A stretch of 64,000 bases of DNA from Myxosarcina sp. GI1 (GCF_000756305.1 NZ_JRFE01000014.1:728220-792219), one strand, 5' to 3'. Numbered from the stretch's first letter, positions 9,265 to 19,057 are shown. Program-made: numbers and translations. The notes: generated by a model not told the origin, from the letters alone.

Positions 9265-12200
9265 TTAAATATTTAAGCTCAATTGCAAATAACTAGAATC
9301 ATTCTTCTGTACGGTGCGACTGCACTTTAAGCTACTAAACTTATCTTCCGACCAAAACAAAGAGTTGCCTGGACGTTGGCGATCGATATTCAACCAGTGT
9401 TGAAATACTATGTCTCGATTGTCGGTTATGGTTTCTAATTGATAGACGCGAATTCTTTTTTTGTTTTCGGTTTCCGAACGAATGTGTTTGAGCTTACAGT
9501 CAATTTTGCTTATGATACGGCTGAGAATAGTTATAGGACTGTAATTTTTAGCAATACCTGTATTGAGAATGGTTTTAATTTCGCTACGATTATTAATGGC
9601 GATCGCCTTCAAAGCTTGTAAGTCGCGATCGCTGTTACGTAATTGTCGCGAGCTATCTGATAGTAGTACTGGAATGCCCAATATTTCCATCGTACCTACT
9701 ACCGCCCCAAGTTGAGAATGGTTGAAATCGGGTAGAAACAGGCTACCGTTACCGCGCTGAATAAGTTGGCGGGCGACTTGAGTATCTCTATCTGCTAGAT
9801 AGGAACGACCGACTGTCAAAAAATAATGAAGTCTAATTTTGTCATACCAACCATCGTCATCGAGGGCGACTAAGTCGGAAGTTACAGGCAGATGATAGCG
9901 TTGCTGTAATTGATATTTTCTCAACTTGCGGCGATCGCTCAAAGATTTGACTATGCTTTTGTTGAGACGTTGGTATTCTATATCGCTCAAATTGGCACAA
10001 GCAGCGATCGCCTGACACTCTGCCTGATAATTTTGGGTGCTGATTTCGGTAATAACTTCTACTAAAGACTTAGTATCTTGAGATTTCTTATCGGGTTCTT
10101 TGATGGCTACCGTAGCGGCATCGATAATTTGATGCCCTTCTGCGCTCAAAGCAGCTAAGATCGAGCCGCGATAGTCGATCGCGCTGGCGTTATAGCGCAC
10201 CGCCATTTTTGCCCAACATAATAAAGACTCGGCTTGAAAACCCGTATCGAGATCGTCGAGGTAGGCTAAATCTAACTGTTGCAACAAACGAATATTAAGT
10301 TGGGTAAAGCGATGACTGGAATTGAGTAAGGCGGGTATGGAAGTCGAGCCGTTGCCAATTTTGTTAAAGCTATAGCTAGCACACCAGAGGTAGCGAGGTA
10401 CATTGTCTCTAATACGGGCTAGAGTTTGCCGAACTGCATTTTCACTTTGTATCCCCTGGGCGATCGCCCAGACGGAAGTAAAATGATGTTTGAGTTCGAT
10501 GGATATTCCCGTTTCAATTGAGGGACTGACAATAACAATATCGTAATTACTCAATACCGTATTTAGTTTGGCAATACATTGATATGCTGGATGATGGCGA
10601 TCGGCAAGAGATTCCGAATCGATGCGGAGTATTCTAGTTTGGGGAAATTTTTGCTGGAGATAGGCTTCTAAATTCTGAGTACCCCACTTACTAGTTAATT
10701 TTTGTGCCGAAAGACAAATAAAAGGCTTGCCTCCCTTCTCAATATAGGTTTCTAAATCTTCAACTAATTTCTTGGGAGTTTTACCTTCGTAGTTATATAC
10801 TTGCCAAAAAGATTTATCGTCTGGTTGCCACTCATTACAAATAATATAGGGTTCTAGCTCGATTCCCGATAGAGAAATTAAATAATCGATCGCAACATCG
10901 CTCAAGTCGGCATCGGCAACGTATACTTGTCCCTGCTGCGCTAAGACATTTTGCATCAGAGTTTTAAAAGTCTTAAGGATTTCTACCCGATTATCTTTGC
11001 AGGTAGCAGAATTTAAACCATGCCATAAAACCTGTTCGATTTCGTCGATAATTACCAGACTATCTTGCCAGTCATCAGGGTTAAACTTGGCTTGAGAATT
11101 AGGATGTAATGAATCAATACAAAGTCCATAACCCAAACACTTATGCGAACTATCTCGACTGACTTCACTAATATATTGCAGACCAAATCTCTGACAAAGT
11201 TCTTGTACTAACTGAATGCGATGTCCGATTACCAATACTTTTTGCTGGCGTTGTCTGGCTTGCAAGACAATTCGTTCGAGAAACTTAGTCTTACCCGTAC
11301 CTTTAGGCGATTTGATGCCGATTAACTTGGTCTGAGTAGGGATTTCTGTGTTGGGCAAGTAGCGATCGCACAATTTTACTTGAGGCGTATAAGTCAAACT
11401 CTGCCACGCTCTAGCTTTCCAGGTTTCCAAACTAGGGGCGCGATCGTAAACCTCGGCAAAATACTCGCGTCCGCAGTTGGCGATGAGATCGTCTACACCC
11501 TTACCCAATTGCGAATCCCAGACGACAACTTTTACCTGACAGCCTGCCTGTTGCAAGAGGTAGCCCGTTTTTTTAATCGCGGCATTGACAGCCTTCACTG
11601 TTTTAGGCTTTGAGTCGCGATCGAATACCAGATAGATTGTTCTACCCGATATAGCTAATTTCTGTAGTTGAGGTATTAAATGAGATTTGCCGATGCGTTT
11701 GCCGTTATTGTCTTTGGGAGTACGATAGCCGTTGTTGATTCCTGGTAAGGCGATCGCCGCGTAGCCAGCAGAAAGTAATGCTCCTGCTTTTTTTGCTCCT
11801 TCAGTAAGGCAAAGAGGAACTTCAGAGCGATCGATTAACCATTGCCAAAATCCTAGATCTGGTAAATTTTCTTTAATATCTGATGCTGCAAATTCTACTG
11901 CGCCGCGATCGCTTATTTGCCGCCAAATATCTTTGGTGACTTTGAGGGCAAATAAACCAGTAGGAGTAAGGGGTGGATGTTCGTATTTGATTGGTTTGGA
12001 GCGTTCGCTATAGCGGGGAAACTCTGGTTTAAAACAGCCCCAGGTATCTTCTTCTCCCGTAAGTAGATCGATGCCCGAACACCACCAGCCCCCGTTTTCA
12101 GTGTGGGCATAACGCTGTAAAAATCCCCGGCTGATTCTGCCATCGTTTCTTCTGGGTATGGCATCGGAGTAAAGCAAATACTCTGAAGGAGAAGTACCTT

Positions 12201-12273
12201 CCAGAGCCTTTACATTCAACTGGGTTAAAGCTTCGTCAACACCACTAGATTTCCATTCCCACAGAAGATCCAT
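9265..12273 (-). CDS. CyRepA1-like plasmid replication protein (DUF3854 TOPRIM plus helicase)
   Basis: The 1002-residue protein has an N-terminal DUF3854/TOPRIM-like region with LCLTEGAKKAGA near residue 153 and a VFDRDSKPK acidic motif near 215. A P-loop motor follows, with GTGKT near residue 321 and Walker B-like VIIDEIEQ near 408. Later come SPSIETGISIELKHHF and RQTLARIRD, which resemble helicase motifs V and VI. This TOPRIM-helicase order is that of the cyanobacterial plasmid replication proteins named CyRepA (family recalled from knowledge). The neighbours are ordinary chromosomal genes, so it may mark an integrated plasmid or a prophage-like relic. The frame is intact and HIP1 sites are frequent, so residence is not obviously recent. 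A primase-helicase of another mobile element is the main alternative. Confidence 0.7.
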   Translation of the reverse strand: MDLLWEWKSSGVDEALTQLNVKALEGTSPSEYLLYSDAIPRRNDGRISRGFLQRYAHTENGGWWCSGIDLLTGEEDTWGCFKPEFPRYSERSKPIKYEHPPLTPTGLFALKVTKDIWRQISDRGAVEFAASDIKENLPDLGFWQWLIDRSEVPLCLTEGAKKAGALLSAGYAAIALPGINNGYRTPKDNNGKRIGKSHLIPQLQKLAISGRTIYLVFDRDSKPKTVKAVNAAIKKTGYLLQQAGCQVKVVVWDSQLGKGVDDLIANCGREYFAEVYDRAPSLETWKARAWQSLTYTPQVKLCDRYLPNTEIPTQTKLIGIKSPKGTGKTKFLERIVLQARQRQQKVLVIGHRIQLVQELCQRFGLQYISEVSRDSSHKCLGYGLCIDSLHPNSQAKFNPDDWQDSLVIIDEIEQVLWHGLNSATCKDNRVEILKTFKTLMQNVLAQQGQVYVADADLSDVAIDYLISLSGIELEPYIICNEWQPDDKSFWQVYNYEGKTPKKLVEDLETYIEKGGKPFICLSAQKLTSKWGTQNLEAYLQQKFPQTRILRIDSESLADRHHPAYQCIAKLNTVLSNYDIVIVSPSIETGISIELKHHFTSVWAIAQGIQSENAVRQTLARIRDNVPRYLWCASYSFNKIGNGSTSIPALLNSSHRFTQLNIRLLQQLDLAYLDDLDTGFQAESLLCWAKMAVRYNASAIDYRGSILAALSAEGHQIIDAATVAIKEPDKKSQDTKSLVEVITEISTQNYQAECQAIAACANLSDIEYQRLNKSIVKSLSDRRKLRKYQLQQRYHLPVTSDLVALDDDGWYDKIRLHYFLTVGRSYLADRDTQVARQLIQRGNGSLFLPDFNHSQLGAVVGTMEILGIPVLLSDSSRQLRNSDRDLQALKAIAINNRSEIKTILNTGIAKNYSPITILSRIISKIDCKLKHIRSETENKKRIRVYQLETITDNRDIVFQHWLNIDRQRPGNSLFWSEDKFSSLKCSRTVQKNDSSYLQLSLNI

Positions 12274-12277
12274 TTTT

Positions 12278-12368
12278 ACTAATCCTTTTCCGAGCCAGGA
12301 TTAGTATCATAACACTATATGTAGGGTTAAAAACCAAAATTTTTTGAAGACTACGCTATATGTGGAGT
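12278..12368. repeat. Hairpin and two iteron-like repeats upstream of the Rep-like gene
   Basis: Directly upstream of the ATG at 12273 lies an 8-bp inverted repeat ACTAATCC / GGATTAGT (12278-12285 and 12298-12305). Beyond it are two direct repeats, CTATATGTAGGGT (12315-12327) and CTATATGTGGAGT (12356-12368), 41 nt apart. Two such copies are few for an iteron origin, but the position next to a replication protein is suggestive. The rest of this 331-bp spacer, up to 12604, shows only a TTTTGACT-type low-complexity run and AT-rich sequence. Confidence 0.45.
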
Positions 12369-12604
12369 AAGGTCGATCTTTTCTTGTTTTAGTTTTGACT
12401 TTTGACTTTTACTATAGATAGTAATTCTCCGTTGTCCGAGGATAAGAAAGATAATTATAGATTATTCATTAGACAAAAAACTCTAGCATTAAATACTTTT
12501 TTTATTGCCTTTAGCGATCGCTCTTAAGAGCAAGGCACGGCGTTGCCCATACAGTAGCAACAGTACCTTGCCTCTACGAATTTTGAACTCACCTTAACCC
12601 TAAT

Positions 12605-13303
12605 ATGAGACCAGATCGATATATTCCTATTCAAGAATGCGGCGAACCTCTAATTGCCATTCCTTTAGAACATTTCGCCGTTGAGTCGCCCCATCCCTAT
12701 CAAAAATTAGGTGCGCCATATGACGATAAGTCACCTTACTATCTACGTAAGGGGGTAGTAAATGCTTTACTTGAAGCGCGAGAGTTACTAATCCAACAAC
12801 ATCCCCATTGGAAATTAAAAATTTTTGATGCCTACCGTCCGATCGCAGTACAGCAATTTATGGTTGACTATACTTTTAACTCTTTAGCCGCACAGTACGA
12901 CCCGACAAAACTCTCATCTCAGCAGCGTCAAAACCTTTGGGAGCGGGTGTATCAACTTTGGGCTGTACCTAGTAACGACCCCGCAACACCTCCTCCACAT
13001 AGTACTGGTAGTGCTGTAGATCTAACCATTGTCGATGAGCATGGTAACGATTTAGATATGGGAGGAGATATTGACGAACTTTCCGAGCGATCGCATCCCG
13101 ACTACTATGCCAATGACAACAACATCGAATCTCAACAATATCATCGTCATCGTCTACTACTCAATCGAGTAATGTCGGAGGCTGGTTTTTGCCGTCATCC
13201 TGGGGAATGGTGGCATTTTTCTCTAGGCGATCGCATGTGGGCGTGGCTCAATAGCAAAGATGACACCCTTGTAAAAGCGATCGCCCGTTACGGTGGAATT
13301 TAA
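12605..13303 (+). CDS. D-alanyl-D-alanine dipeptidase, VanX/DdpX type (peptidase M15D)
   Basis: The 232-residue protein has the zinc dipeptidase signatures: an FDAYRP motif near residue 77, the metal ligands in HSTGSAVDLT near 138 (His and Asp), and the catalytic Glu with the last His in GEWWHFSLGD near 200. VanX-type enzymes cut D-Ala-D-Ala. In non-resistant bacteria they recycle peptidoglycan dipeptides as nutrients. No van genes lie nearby, so a housekeeping or scavenging role is likely. It lacks an obvious signal peptide. Confidence 0.9.
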   Translation: MRPDRYIPIQECGEPLIAIPLEHFAVESPHPYQKLGAPYDDKSPYYLRKGVVNALLEARELLIQQHPHWKLKIFDAYRPIAVQQFMVDYTFNSLAAQYDPTKLSSQQRQNLWERVYQLWAVPSNDPATPPPHSTGSAVDLTIVDEHGNDLDMGGDIDELSERSHPDYYANDNNIESQQYHRHRLLLNRVMSEAGFCRHPGEWWHFSLGDRMWAWLNSKDDTLVKAIARYGGI

Positions 13304-13364
13304 ACTAATAGAAGCGCGCTTTCTAACATAGGGTTAAAAATTATAGCCTCTGGCAAACACTTTT

Positions 13365-13541
13365 TCAAGCATTTACTTTTTCTGCATATTTGGAGTAAAC
13401 CCAAACAGCATGAATCAATCCAGGAATAAAGCCCAATAGCGTTAGCAAGATATTGATAATTAGAGCCTGACTAACTCCAGCAGTCAAAAATACTCCTAAA
13501 GGGGGTAATAAAATACAGGCAATAAGTTGAATAATTTTCAT
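13365..13541 (-). CDS. YqaE/Pmp3 family small membrane protein
   Basis: A 58-residue protein read on the minus strand from the ATG at 13541 to the TGA at 13365-13367. It begins MKIIQLIACILLPPLGVF and has two hydrophobic helices separated by a short turn, with GFIPGLIHAVWVY in the second. This is the Pmp3/YqaE pattern, small hydrophobic proteins linked to membrane potential and salt or cold stress. It is unusually compact and typical of the family (50-60 residues). Confidence 0.85.
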   Translation of the reverse strand: MKIIQLIACILLPPLGVFLTAGVSQALIINILLTLLGFIPGLIHAVWVYSKYAEKVNA

Positions 13542-13780
13542 GGTTTTTCAAACGAATTTATTTTTACTTTTGTTTATTTAATATTGTGATAAAAATTAAG
13601 TAACTTTGTCTTCTATCAAGAGAAAGATGAGTTAGTTGCCAAATTTGCATAAACAGTTAAAGTTGCTGCTAAAAAATATATCTTCAAAGAGAGGTAAAAA
13701 CCAAACAATCGAGTAACAATAAAATTATCAAAAACTCGATAGAAAATATTACAAAAAGTAAAGATTTAGGAGAAAACCGA

Positions 13781-14173
13781 ATGATAGGAACACTTTTAAC
13801 CCTATTAGCAACCACCCTCAGTCTGTTAATAGTTGATATTATTTTTCCAGGGGTGAATTTGGCAAATTTTCCTGCTGCGTTGTTGGCAGCAGTAGCGATT
13901 GGAGTAGTAAACGGTGTAGCTAGACCATTTTTATCAGTTTTATCCTTACCGATTAATATACTTAGTTTGGGAGCATTTTCTTTAGTTGTTAACGGCGTAT
14001 GCTTCTGGTTAGCTTCCTTATTCGTACCCGGATTCCAAGTAACAGGGCTATTAGCTTTTATTCTCGCACCAGTACTTCTCTCTGCTGGTAACACTTTTTT
14101 AAACAACTATTTTGGCGAAAAATTCCCTACTTTGGCTGGAGCTAAAAATGCAGGCGAATTACCAGATAGTTAA
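13781..14173 (+). CDS. Phage holin family (PF04020-type) membrane protein
   Basis: The 130-residue protein has four hydrophobic segments and the family motif pattern FPAALLAAVAIGVVNGVARP followed by PINILSLGAFSLVVNG. This is the mycobacterial four-TMS holin family common in cyanobacterial chromosomes. Despite the name there are no phage genes near it, and the function is unknown. The upstream AGGAGAAAACCG gives a good ribosome-binding site. A hairpin terminator follows 29 nt after the stop. Confidence 0.8.
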   Translation: MIGTLLTLLATTLSLLIVDIIFPGVNLANFPAALLAAVAIGVVNGVARPFLSVLSLPINILSLGAFSLVVNGVCFWLASLFVPGFQVTGLLAFILAPVLLSAGNTFLNNYFGEKFPTLAGAKNAGELPDS

Positions 14174-14202
14174 ATAATATTGCGATAATTAACTTTAAAT
14201 AA

Positions 14203-14234
14203 GGAACGTTCTTAGAGAATGTTCCTCTTTTTTT
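14203..14234 (+). terminator. Intrinsic terminator after the holin-family gene
   Basis: Near-perfect 10-bp stem GGAACGTTCT / AGAATGTTCC with a 3-nt loop, followed at once by a T-rich tract (TCTTTTTTT). Confidence 0.9.
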
Positions 14235-14584
14235 GCTTGTAGAGAAAGAGTATAGCAATTTTGCTTCTGGTAAACGTAAGTTCGATAGATACAAAATTAA
14301 ATAGTTTGGAGAGAGGCAAAAGACTATTATTTTCGTTCTCTTGACTCCAATATTCAAGCTTAAAGTACGTTCCGTCGAACTGAGGTTGGTAAAGTTTATT
14401 TGCTTTGAAGCTGCACCGAGGCGAAGTAGTTCCTTAGAGGGCGAAGCAACGTTCCGTTTTTTCAAAGAGGACGAAAATTTATATAAAATTGTTACTTTAA
14501 CTAAGCTGGTTCGGCTTCTTCGTCTAATATATGAACGCGAGTTCGGCTAAAATTATTAAAGTTAATTAAATCTATCACATAATT
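14235..14584. other. Upstream region of apcD
   Basis: A 350-bp spacer before apcD. It holds short open frames on both strands, which look random because they lack family features and run through repeat-like sequence. The apcD promoter should be here, but no consensus could be fixed by eye. A copy of the CAACGTTCCG motif near 14448 echoes the terminator stem. Confidence 0.4.
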
Positions 14585-15070
14585 ATGAGCGTAGTTAGTC
14601 AAGTTATTCTTAAAGCAGATGATGAACTCCGCTATCCTAGTAGCGGCGAACTAGAAGGAATCAAAAAGTTTTTAACAACTGGTGAAAAACGAGTCCGTAT
14701 TGCTGAAACTCTAGCAGACAATGAAAAGAAAATTGTCGATAAAGCTGGAAAAGAACTATTTAGGATACACCCTGAATATCGAGCGGCAGGTGGCAACGCC
14801 TTCGGTCAGAAAAAATACAATCAATGTCTGCGTGATTTTGGTTGGTACTTAAGACTTGTTACCTATGGCGTTATGGCAGGGGATATAGAACCAATTGAAA
14901 AAACAGGCTTGATTGGAGTTAGAGAAATGTATAATTCTCTGGGTGTTCCCCTACCAGGTATGGTTGATTCCATTCGTTGTTTGAAACAAGCGGCATTAGG
15001 TCTGTTAAGTAAAGAAGATGCACAAGAAGCAAGTCCTTACTTTGATTTCATTATTCAAAGTATGTCCTAA
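14585..15070 (+). CDS. apcD: Allophycocyanin alpha-B chain (phycobilisome terminal emitter)
   Basis: The 161-residue protein begins [20 protein letters not shown] and ends [10 protein letters not shown], both diagnostic of ApcD rather than ApcA. The phycocyanobilin-binding cysteine is Cys81 in [11 protein letters not shown]. ApcD replaces one alpha subunit in the core cylinders and passes energy from the phycobilisome to photosystem I or II. It lies alone, away from the apcABC operon, as is usual. Confidence 0.95.
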   Translation: MSVVSQVILKADDELRYPSSGELEGIKKFLTTGEKRVRIAETLADNEKKIVDKAGKELFRIHPEYRAAGGNAFGQKKYNQCLRDFGWYLRLVTYGVMAGDIEPIEKTGLIGVREMYNSLGVPLPGMVDSIRCLKQAALGLLSKEDAQEASPYFDFIIQSMS

Positions 15071-15323
15071 CTGAATGGACATCACAAATTGTCTAGATCG
15101 CTAAATAGTGCAATCGCAGCAACCGATAGAATAGACTATCGCTAGCTGTCAAATAGAACTTTAATAGTTCGCAACCAAGTCATAAATATATTTATTTAGT
15201 TACTTGGTTCTCATACAGAGCAGCATTAGTAGGTAGACAATCGGTGATAGGCAGTATATGAAGTCTGGTAATAGCTAACTTGACTTAAAATATACTTGTT
15301 TGCGATCGATTGTCTATAACTAA

Positions 15324-15812
15324 TTGCCACTAATGCTCTGGTCAAAAAAAATTCCTTGGCTATCATCAATCTTACTTTTACTTACCTATGGAGTTTTTGG
15401 TTGGTCTTATACTTCGTGGGGGACTTCTGTAATCGAGTCGGGAAGTTTATTTCAGGCTTTAGAAAAAGACTTGGCAACGATTTTCCTCTACAGTGTGGGC
15501 GGAGTTTTAATTATTTTACTGGCGATCGCCTTTACCGCTCCTATTTCTTTGATGACCATAAGCCTTTCTACTTGGCTCAGGTCAGAAACCAGAGCTTTTT
15601 TATCGATATTTATTGGTGCTTTTGCATTTGCCCTAATCGTTCAAAAAATAACTTTATTTGCTAATTTTCTATTGCTGTTGTCTGCTGCTTTATTAGTAAA
15701 GCTAGATTTGCAGCTAGCAGGATACACACGCTGGTTGTCTTGGTTATTACTAACTACTCTTTGTTTGTTAGGCTTTGCAGGGGGTATACTGGCATTCAAT
15801 ATCTTGAGGTAA
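15324..15812 (+). CDS. Cyanobacterial four-to-five-helix membrane protein, unknown function
   Basis: The 162-residue protein has an N-terminal membrane helix, an exposed stretch (TSWGTSVIESGSLFQALEKD), then four further hydrophobic helices. No motif is recognised. The next gene (TPR protein) starts 12 nt after its stop, so the two form a transcription unit. It may anchor or partner the TPR protein, which is inference from spacing alone. Confidence 0.65.
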   Translation: MPLMLWSKKIPWLSSILLLLTYGVFGWSYTSWGTSVIESGSLFQALEKDLATIFLYSVGGVLIILLAIAFTAPISLMTISLSTWLRSETRAFLSIFIGAFAFALIVQKITLFANFLLLLSAALLVKLDLQLAGYTRWLSWLLLTTLCLLGFAGGILAFNILR

Positions 15813-15824
15813 AGTAGTTATCTT

Positions 15825-16199
15825 ATGAAAAACAAAACATTCCAGCGTATTATTACTCTAATTTTTGGTTTGGCATTTATTGGCTCGACGGGGGCAATAG
15901 TACTGGCAGGTTTGTTTGACAACCAAAAGCCTGTTGCAGAAACGGCAGTCAATCCGCAGTCTTCAGAAAAACAAATTCAATCACAAATTCGCGGTTATGA
16001 AAAAGTACTAGAGCGCGAACCAGAAAATTTAACCGCACTCAACGGACTGGCACAACTATATCTACAAACAGGAAATGCCGAAGCAGCGATCGCGCCATTA
16101 GAAAAGTTAGCTCGACTACAACCGCAACAGCAAGAATACCAGCAAATTCTTCAGGTACTAAAGCAACAGCAAAATTCAACAATTGACAATGAGCAATGA
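15825..16199 (+). CDS. Membrane-anchored TPR protein
   Basis: The 124-residue protein has one N-terminal membrane anchor (residues 8-29) and two tetratricopeptide-like helices pairs in the second half (LNGLAQLYLQTGNAEAAIAP, followed by LARLQPQQQEYQ). TPR domains bind partner proteins. The gene follows the upstream membrane protein by 12 nt. Its last codons (NSTIDNEQ) lie inside a dispersed spacer repeat, so the C-terminus may have been altered by repeat insertion. Confidence 0.75.
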   Translation: MKNKTFQRIITLIFGLAFIGSTGAIVLAGLFDNQKPVAETAVNPQSSEKQIQSQIRGYEKVLEREPENLTALNGLAQLYLQTGNAEAAIAPLEKLARLQPQQQEYQQILQVLKQQQNSTIDNEQ

Positions 16200-16292
16200 A
16201 CAGTGAGCAATCAAGTTTGTACTCGGCAGTTCAAAGTTGGTAATAGAAAATTGTTCATTGTAGTTCTGCTCATTGTTCATTGATAATTGCCT
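16180..16292. repeat. Dispersed inverted repeat of CAATGA/TCATTG units
   Basis: Degenerate units such as GACAATGAGCAATGAACAGT on the left and GCTCATTGTTCATTGATAAT on the right form an imperfect inverted repeat of about 110 bp. The same units recur near 48219-48270. This is a cyanobacterial spacer repeat, not a gene. Confidence 0.55.
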
Positions 16293-16435
16293 TACCCTAC
16301 TGCTTAAAAATTGCCGAAAATTCTAAATACTTTCCAAACATCTCGAAATCGATTTAGTATTATCCTTGACTAAAAATTATTGTCCATTCGACCAAAAATT
16401 AGAATAAGCGATCGATACTATCAACCGAGAAAATT

Positions 16436-17491
16436 ATGAGCGAATCAAAAAAAACTGTAGGCATTATTGGTGCATCTGGATATGGCGGGGTACAGTTAGT
16501 CAGATTATTACTAGAACATCCACAAGTAGATATAGTTTATTTAGGAGGAGATAGCAGTGCTGGAAAACAATTTGCCACTCTCTATCCCCATCTCGCTCAT
16601 TGTGTCGATCTTGGTATCGAGGAGATCGATATAGACAAAGTCGCTGCCAGATGCGAAATTGTCTTTTTAGGTTTGCCCAATGGTCTTGCCTGTCAAATGG
16701 CTTCTGCCCTAGTAGAAAAAGGCTGTAAGGTTTTAGATCTCTCAGCAGACTATCGTTTTCAAGATCTTAATACCTATACCAACTGGTATAAAAAAGAACG
16801 AAATGATGGCGCGATCGCTGCTACTGCCGTATATGGGTTGCCAGAACTCTATCGCGATAAGATCGCTCGTTCGCAATTAATCGGCTGTCCTGGTTGTTAC
16901 TGTACTGCTAGCTTACTCGCTCTTTCTCCCTTACTCAAACAAGGACTAATTTTACCCGAAACGGCAATTATCGACGCTAAATCAGGAACTTCTGGCGGTG
17001 GTCGTCAGGCAAAAACCAATCTCTTATTAGCTGAGGCTGACAACACTCTTTGCGCCTATGGAGTAGCCAGTCATCGTCACACTCCCGAAATCGAACAAAT
17101 TTGCAGTTCTTTAGCTCGTCAAGAAGTCAAAGTTCAATTTACACCCCACCTCATACCAATGGTGAGAGGAATTTTAGCTACCGTTTATGCTACCTTGCGA
17201 GATCCGGGTTTGGTTAGAGAAGATTTACTAACAATTTATTCGGCTTTTTATCGCTCTTCTCCCTTCGTGAAAATTCTCCCCAACGGTATTTATCCCCAGA
17301 CTAAATGGGCATGTGGTACCAATCTTTGCTATATCGGCGTAGAAGTAGATTCACGTACCGATCGCGTTATTGTGATGTCGGCTATAGATAATTTAATTAA
17401 AGGACAGGCAGGTCAGGCAGTACAATGTTTGAACCTGATGATGGGTTGGGAAGAAACTCTAGGTTTGCCTAAATTGAGCTTCTATCCTTAA
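16436..17491 (+). CDS. argC: N-acetyl-gamma-glutamyl-phosphate reductase
   Basis: The 351-residue protein starts with a Rossmann motif [14 protein letters not shown] and has the catalytic cysteine in [12 protein letters not shown] near residue 150. The substrate-site segment HRHTPEIEQ lies near 214. ArgC reduces N-acetylglutamyl phosphate to the semialdehyde in arginine synthesis, using NADPH. Length and motifs are normal. It is a single gene, not in an arg operon, which is typical of cyanobacteria. Confidence 0.97.
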   Translation: MSESKKTVGIIGASGYGGVQLVRLLLEHPQVDIVYLGGDSSAGKQFATLYPHLAHCVDLGIEEIDIDKVAARCEIVFLGLPNGLACQMASALVEKGCKVLDLSADYRFQDLNTYTNWYKKERNDGAIAATAVYGLPELYRDKIARSQLIGCPGCYCTASLLALSPLLKQGLILPETAIIDAKSGTSGGGRQAKTNLLLAEADNTLCAYGVASHRHTPEIEQICSSLARQEVKVQFTPHLIPMVRGILATVYATLRDPGLVREDLLTIYSAFYRSSPFVKILPNGIYPQTKWACGTNLCYIGVEVDSRTDRVIVMSAIDNLIKGQAGQAVQCLNLMMGWEETLGLPKLSFYP

Positions 17492-17530
17492 GGCGATTTA
17501 ACATCATACTAAATAAAATTGATTTGCAAT

Positions 17531-18382
17531 ATGCGTAGGAAACTAGCATCTTTTTTGGCTGGCAGTCTTGGTTGGTTATGTTTCTCTTTTGCTGCCAATG
17601 CAGAACCCATTTTAGAAACAATTCAACGCACTGGAGTTGTTAGAGTTGCCATCAGAGAAGATGCCGCGCCTTTTGGCTACTTAGACAGCAATGGAGAGTT
17701 GCAGGGGTATTGTCTCGATTTTTTTGTGATTCTAGAAAATCAGTTGAGTAAAAAACTAAAGCGGAATACTTTAATTATCAGGCTGCTCAAGTCAAACGCC
17801 AGAAATCGCTTTCAATTAGTAGCAGACGATTTGGTCGATCTAGAATGCGGTCCTAATACCATTAATGAAAATCCTCCCGATGGCACTCAATTTTCGACAG
17901 GTTTTTTTGTTTCGGGTACCCAATTTTTGATTAAGCAAACAAATGCCTCAGAATTAGATCTTAACGGCGATCTAAACGATATTAAAATTGGAGTATTGGG
18001 AAATACTTCTACAGAAAAGTTTTTGCAAAATCGCTATCCTTCAGCACAAATAGTGAGGTTTGGCGGTACTACGGGTAGAAGTCGCGGGGTACAGGCACTA
18101 CAGCAAGGCAGAATCGCAGCAATGGTTAGCGATGGTATCTTGTTAAGAGCAGAAGCACAAATTCAAGATTTTTCCCAGCAAGAATATCCGCTAATTCCAG
18201 AACCGCCTTTGACCTGCGATCGCTATGGAATGATAATTACAGGCAACGATCCCGAATGGCAGGAGTTTGTCAACTCGGTAATAGATAGTTCCGTGTCGCA
18301 AAGATTGCTAGATAATTGGTTTGGAACTTTTATTACTGATGCCAAAAGCTCTAAAAGTTTATGTCAGGTGAAGTCAGAATAA
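17531..18382 (+). CDS. Periplasmic amino-acid-type substrate-binding protein (SBP_bac_3)
   Basis: Starting at the ATG at 17531, the protein has about 283 residues. A TTG twelve bases upstream is in frame but less likely, because the ATG gives a clean signal peptide (MRRKLASFLAGSLGWLCFSF ending AANA). The mature part has the family 3 solute-binding pattern: GVVRVAIREDAAPFGYLD, then the hinge region IKIGVLGNTSTEKFL, and the C-terminal WQEFVNSVIDSS. It would bind an amino acid or similar polar solute for an ABC importer, but no permease or ATPase is next to it. The downstream acetyltransferase starts 3 nt after its stop. Confidence 0.85.
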   Translation: MRRKLASFLAGSLGWLCFSFAANAEPILETIQRTGVVRVAIREDAAPFGYLDSNGELQGYCLDFFVILENQLSKKLKRNTLIIRLLKSNARNRFQLVADDLVDLECGPNTINENPPDGTQFSTGFFVSGTQFLIKQTNASELDLNGDLNDIKIGVLGNTSTEKFLQNRYPSAQIVRFGGTTGRSRGVQALQQGRIAAMVSDGILLRAEAQIQDFSQQEYPLIPEPPLTCDRYGMIITGNDPEWQEFVNSVIDSSVSQRLLDNWFGTFITDAKSSKSLCQVKSE

Positions 18383-18385
18383 TTT

Positions 18386-19057
18386 ATGAGCGATCGCTCC
18401 TTAAGATTTAAGATTAGACCGTTAAATACGAAAGACTCAAATGAAGTTTTTTTACTCAAACAACAAGCGACTTACGTACTCAATTCACCCGACTATACTC
18501 CCGAACAAATAGCGGCTTTGTGTAGACCCAGTTGGGAAAAATTCAACTTAGAAAATTTAAAAATTACTGATAGCGTAGCTTTGTTTGTAGCTAACTCTAC
18601 TGCTAGCAACAAATACGCAAATAATTTTATTTCTATAGTTGGCGAGAGTGAAGACAAAATTATTGGGTACGGTTTTTTACAGGTAGATAATTTATCATGG
18701 GTTAACAACGGAACGCTCTTTGAATTATTCGTTCATCCAGATTACGCACGTCGTAGTGTAGGCACAAAATTGTTACAGCATTTAGAAGTTTATGCTAGAG
18801 AACATGACTGTAAAGTAATATTTGTTGGAGCTTCACTTACAGCATTACCTTTTTACAAATCTTGCAACTATCAAATAATAGAGTATGGTAGCTATGAGCG
18901 CGATCGCGTAAAAATACCTGTAGTTTTTATGGAAAAATGTCTGGTCGAGCTTACTGAAATGGAACGAGTTTATTGGCGGGCAACAGAAGAGTTTAATCGC
19001 AATGCAGGTTGGTTGTTCGATGAAACGGCAGGTTTGCTCAGACAAACATCTGGTTAA
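18386..19057 (+). CDS. GNAT-family N-acetyltransferase
   Basis: The 223-residue protein has the acetyl-CoA-binding motif VHPDYARRSVGTKLLQHLE near residue 113 and the following LTALPFYKSCNYQ segment typical of GNAT motif B. The last 40 residues extend past the domain (YWRATEEFNRNAGWLFDETA). It lies 3 nt after the binding-protein gene and should be co-transcribed with it. The substrate is unknown. Confidence 0.85.
   Translation: MSDRSLRFKIRPLNTKDSNEVFLLKQQATYVLNSPDYTPEQIAALCRPSWEKFNLENLKITDSVALFVANSTASNKYANNFISIVGESEDKIIGYGFLQVDNLSWVNNGTLFELFVHPDYARRSVGTKLLQHLEVYAREHDCKVIFVGASLTALPFYKSCNYQIIEYGSYERDRVKIPVVFMEKCLVELTEMERVYWRATEEFNRNAGWLFDETAGLLRQTSG

Noticed and set aside
12605-13303. Vancomycin-resistance cluster member (vanX)
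   Set aside because: No vanH, vanA or vanRS nearby. A Gram-negative cyanobacterium does not need it, so a recycling dipeptidase is the better reading.
13781-14173. Prophage, suggested by the holin-family name
   Set aside because: No capsid, tail, integrase or lysin genes nearby. This family is common as a chromosomal membrane protein.
14341-14550. Plus-strand 69-residue frame upstream of apcD
   Set aside because: Overlaps another random frame on the other strand and repeat-like sequence. No ribosome-binding site or family pattern.
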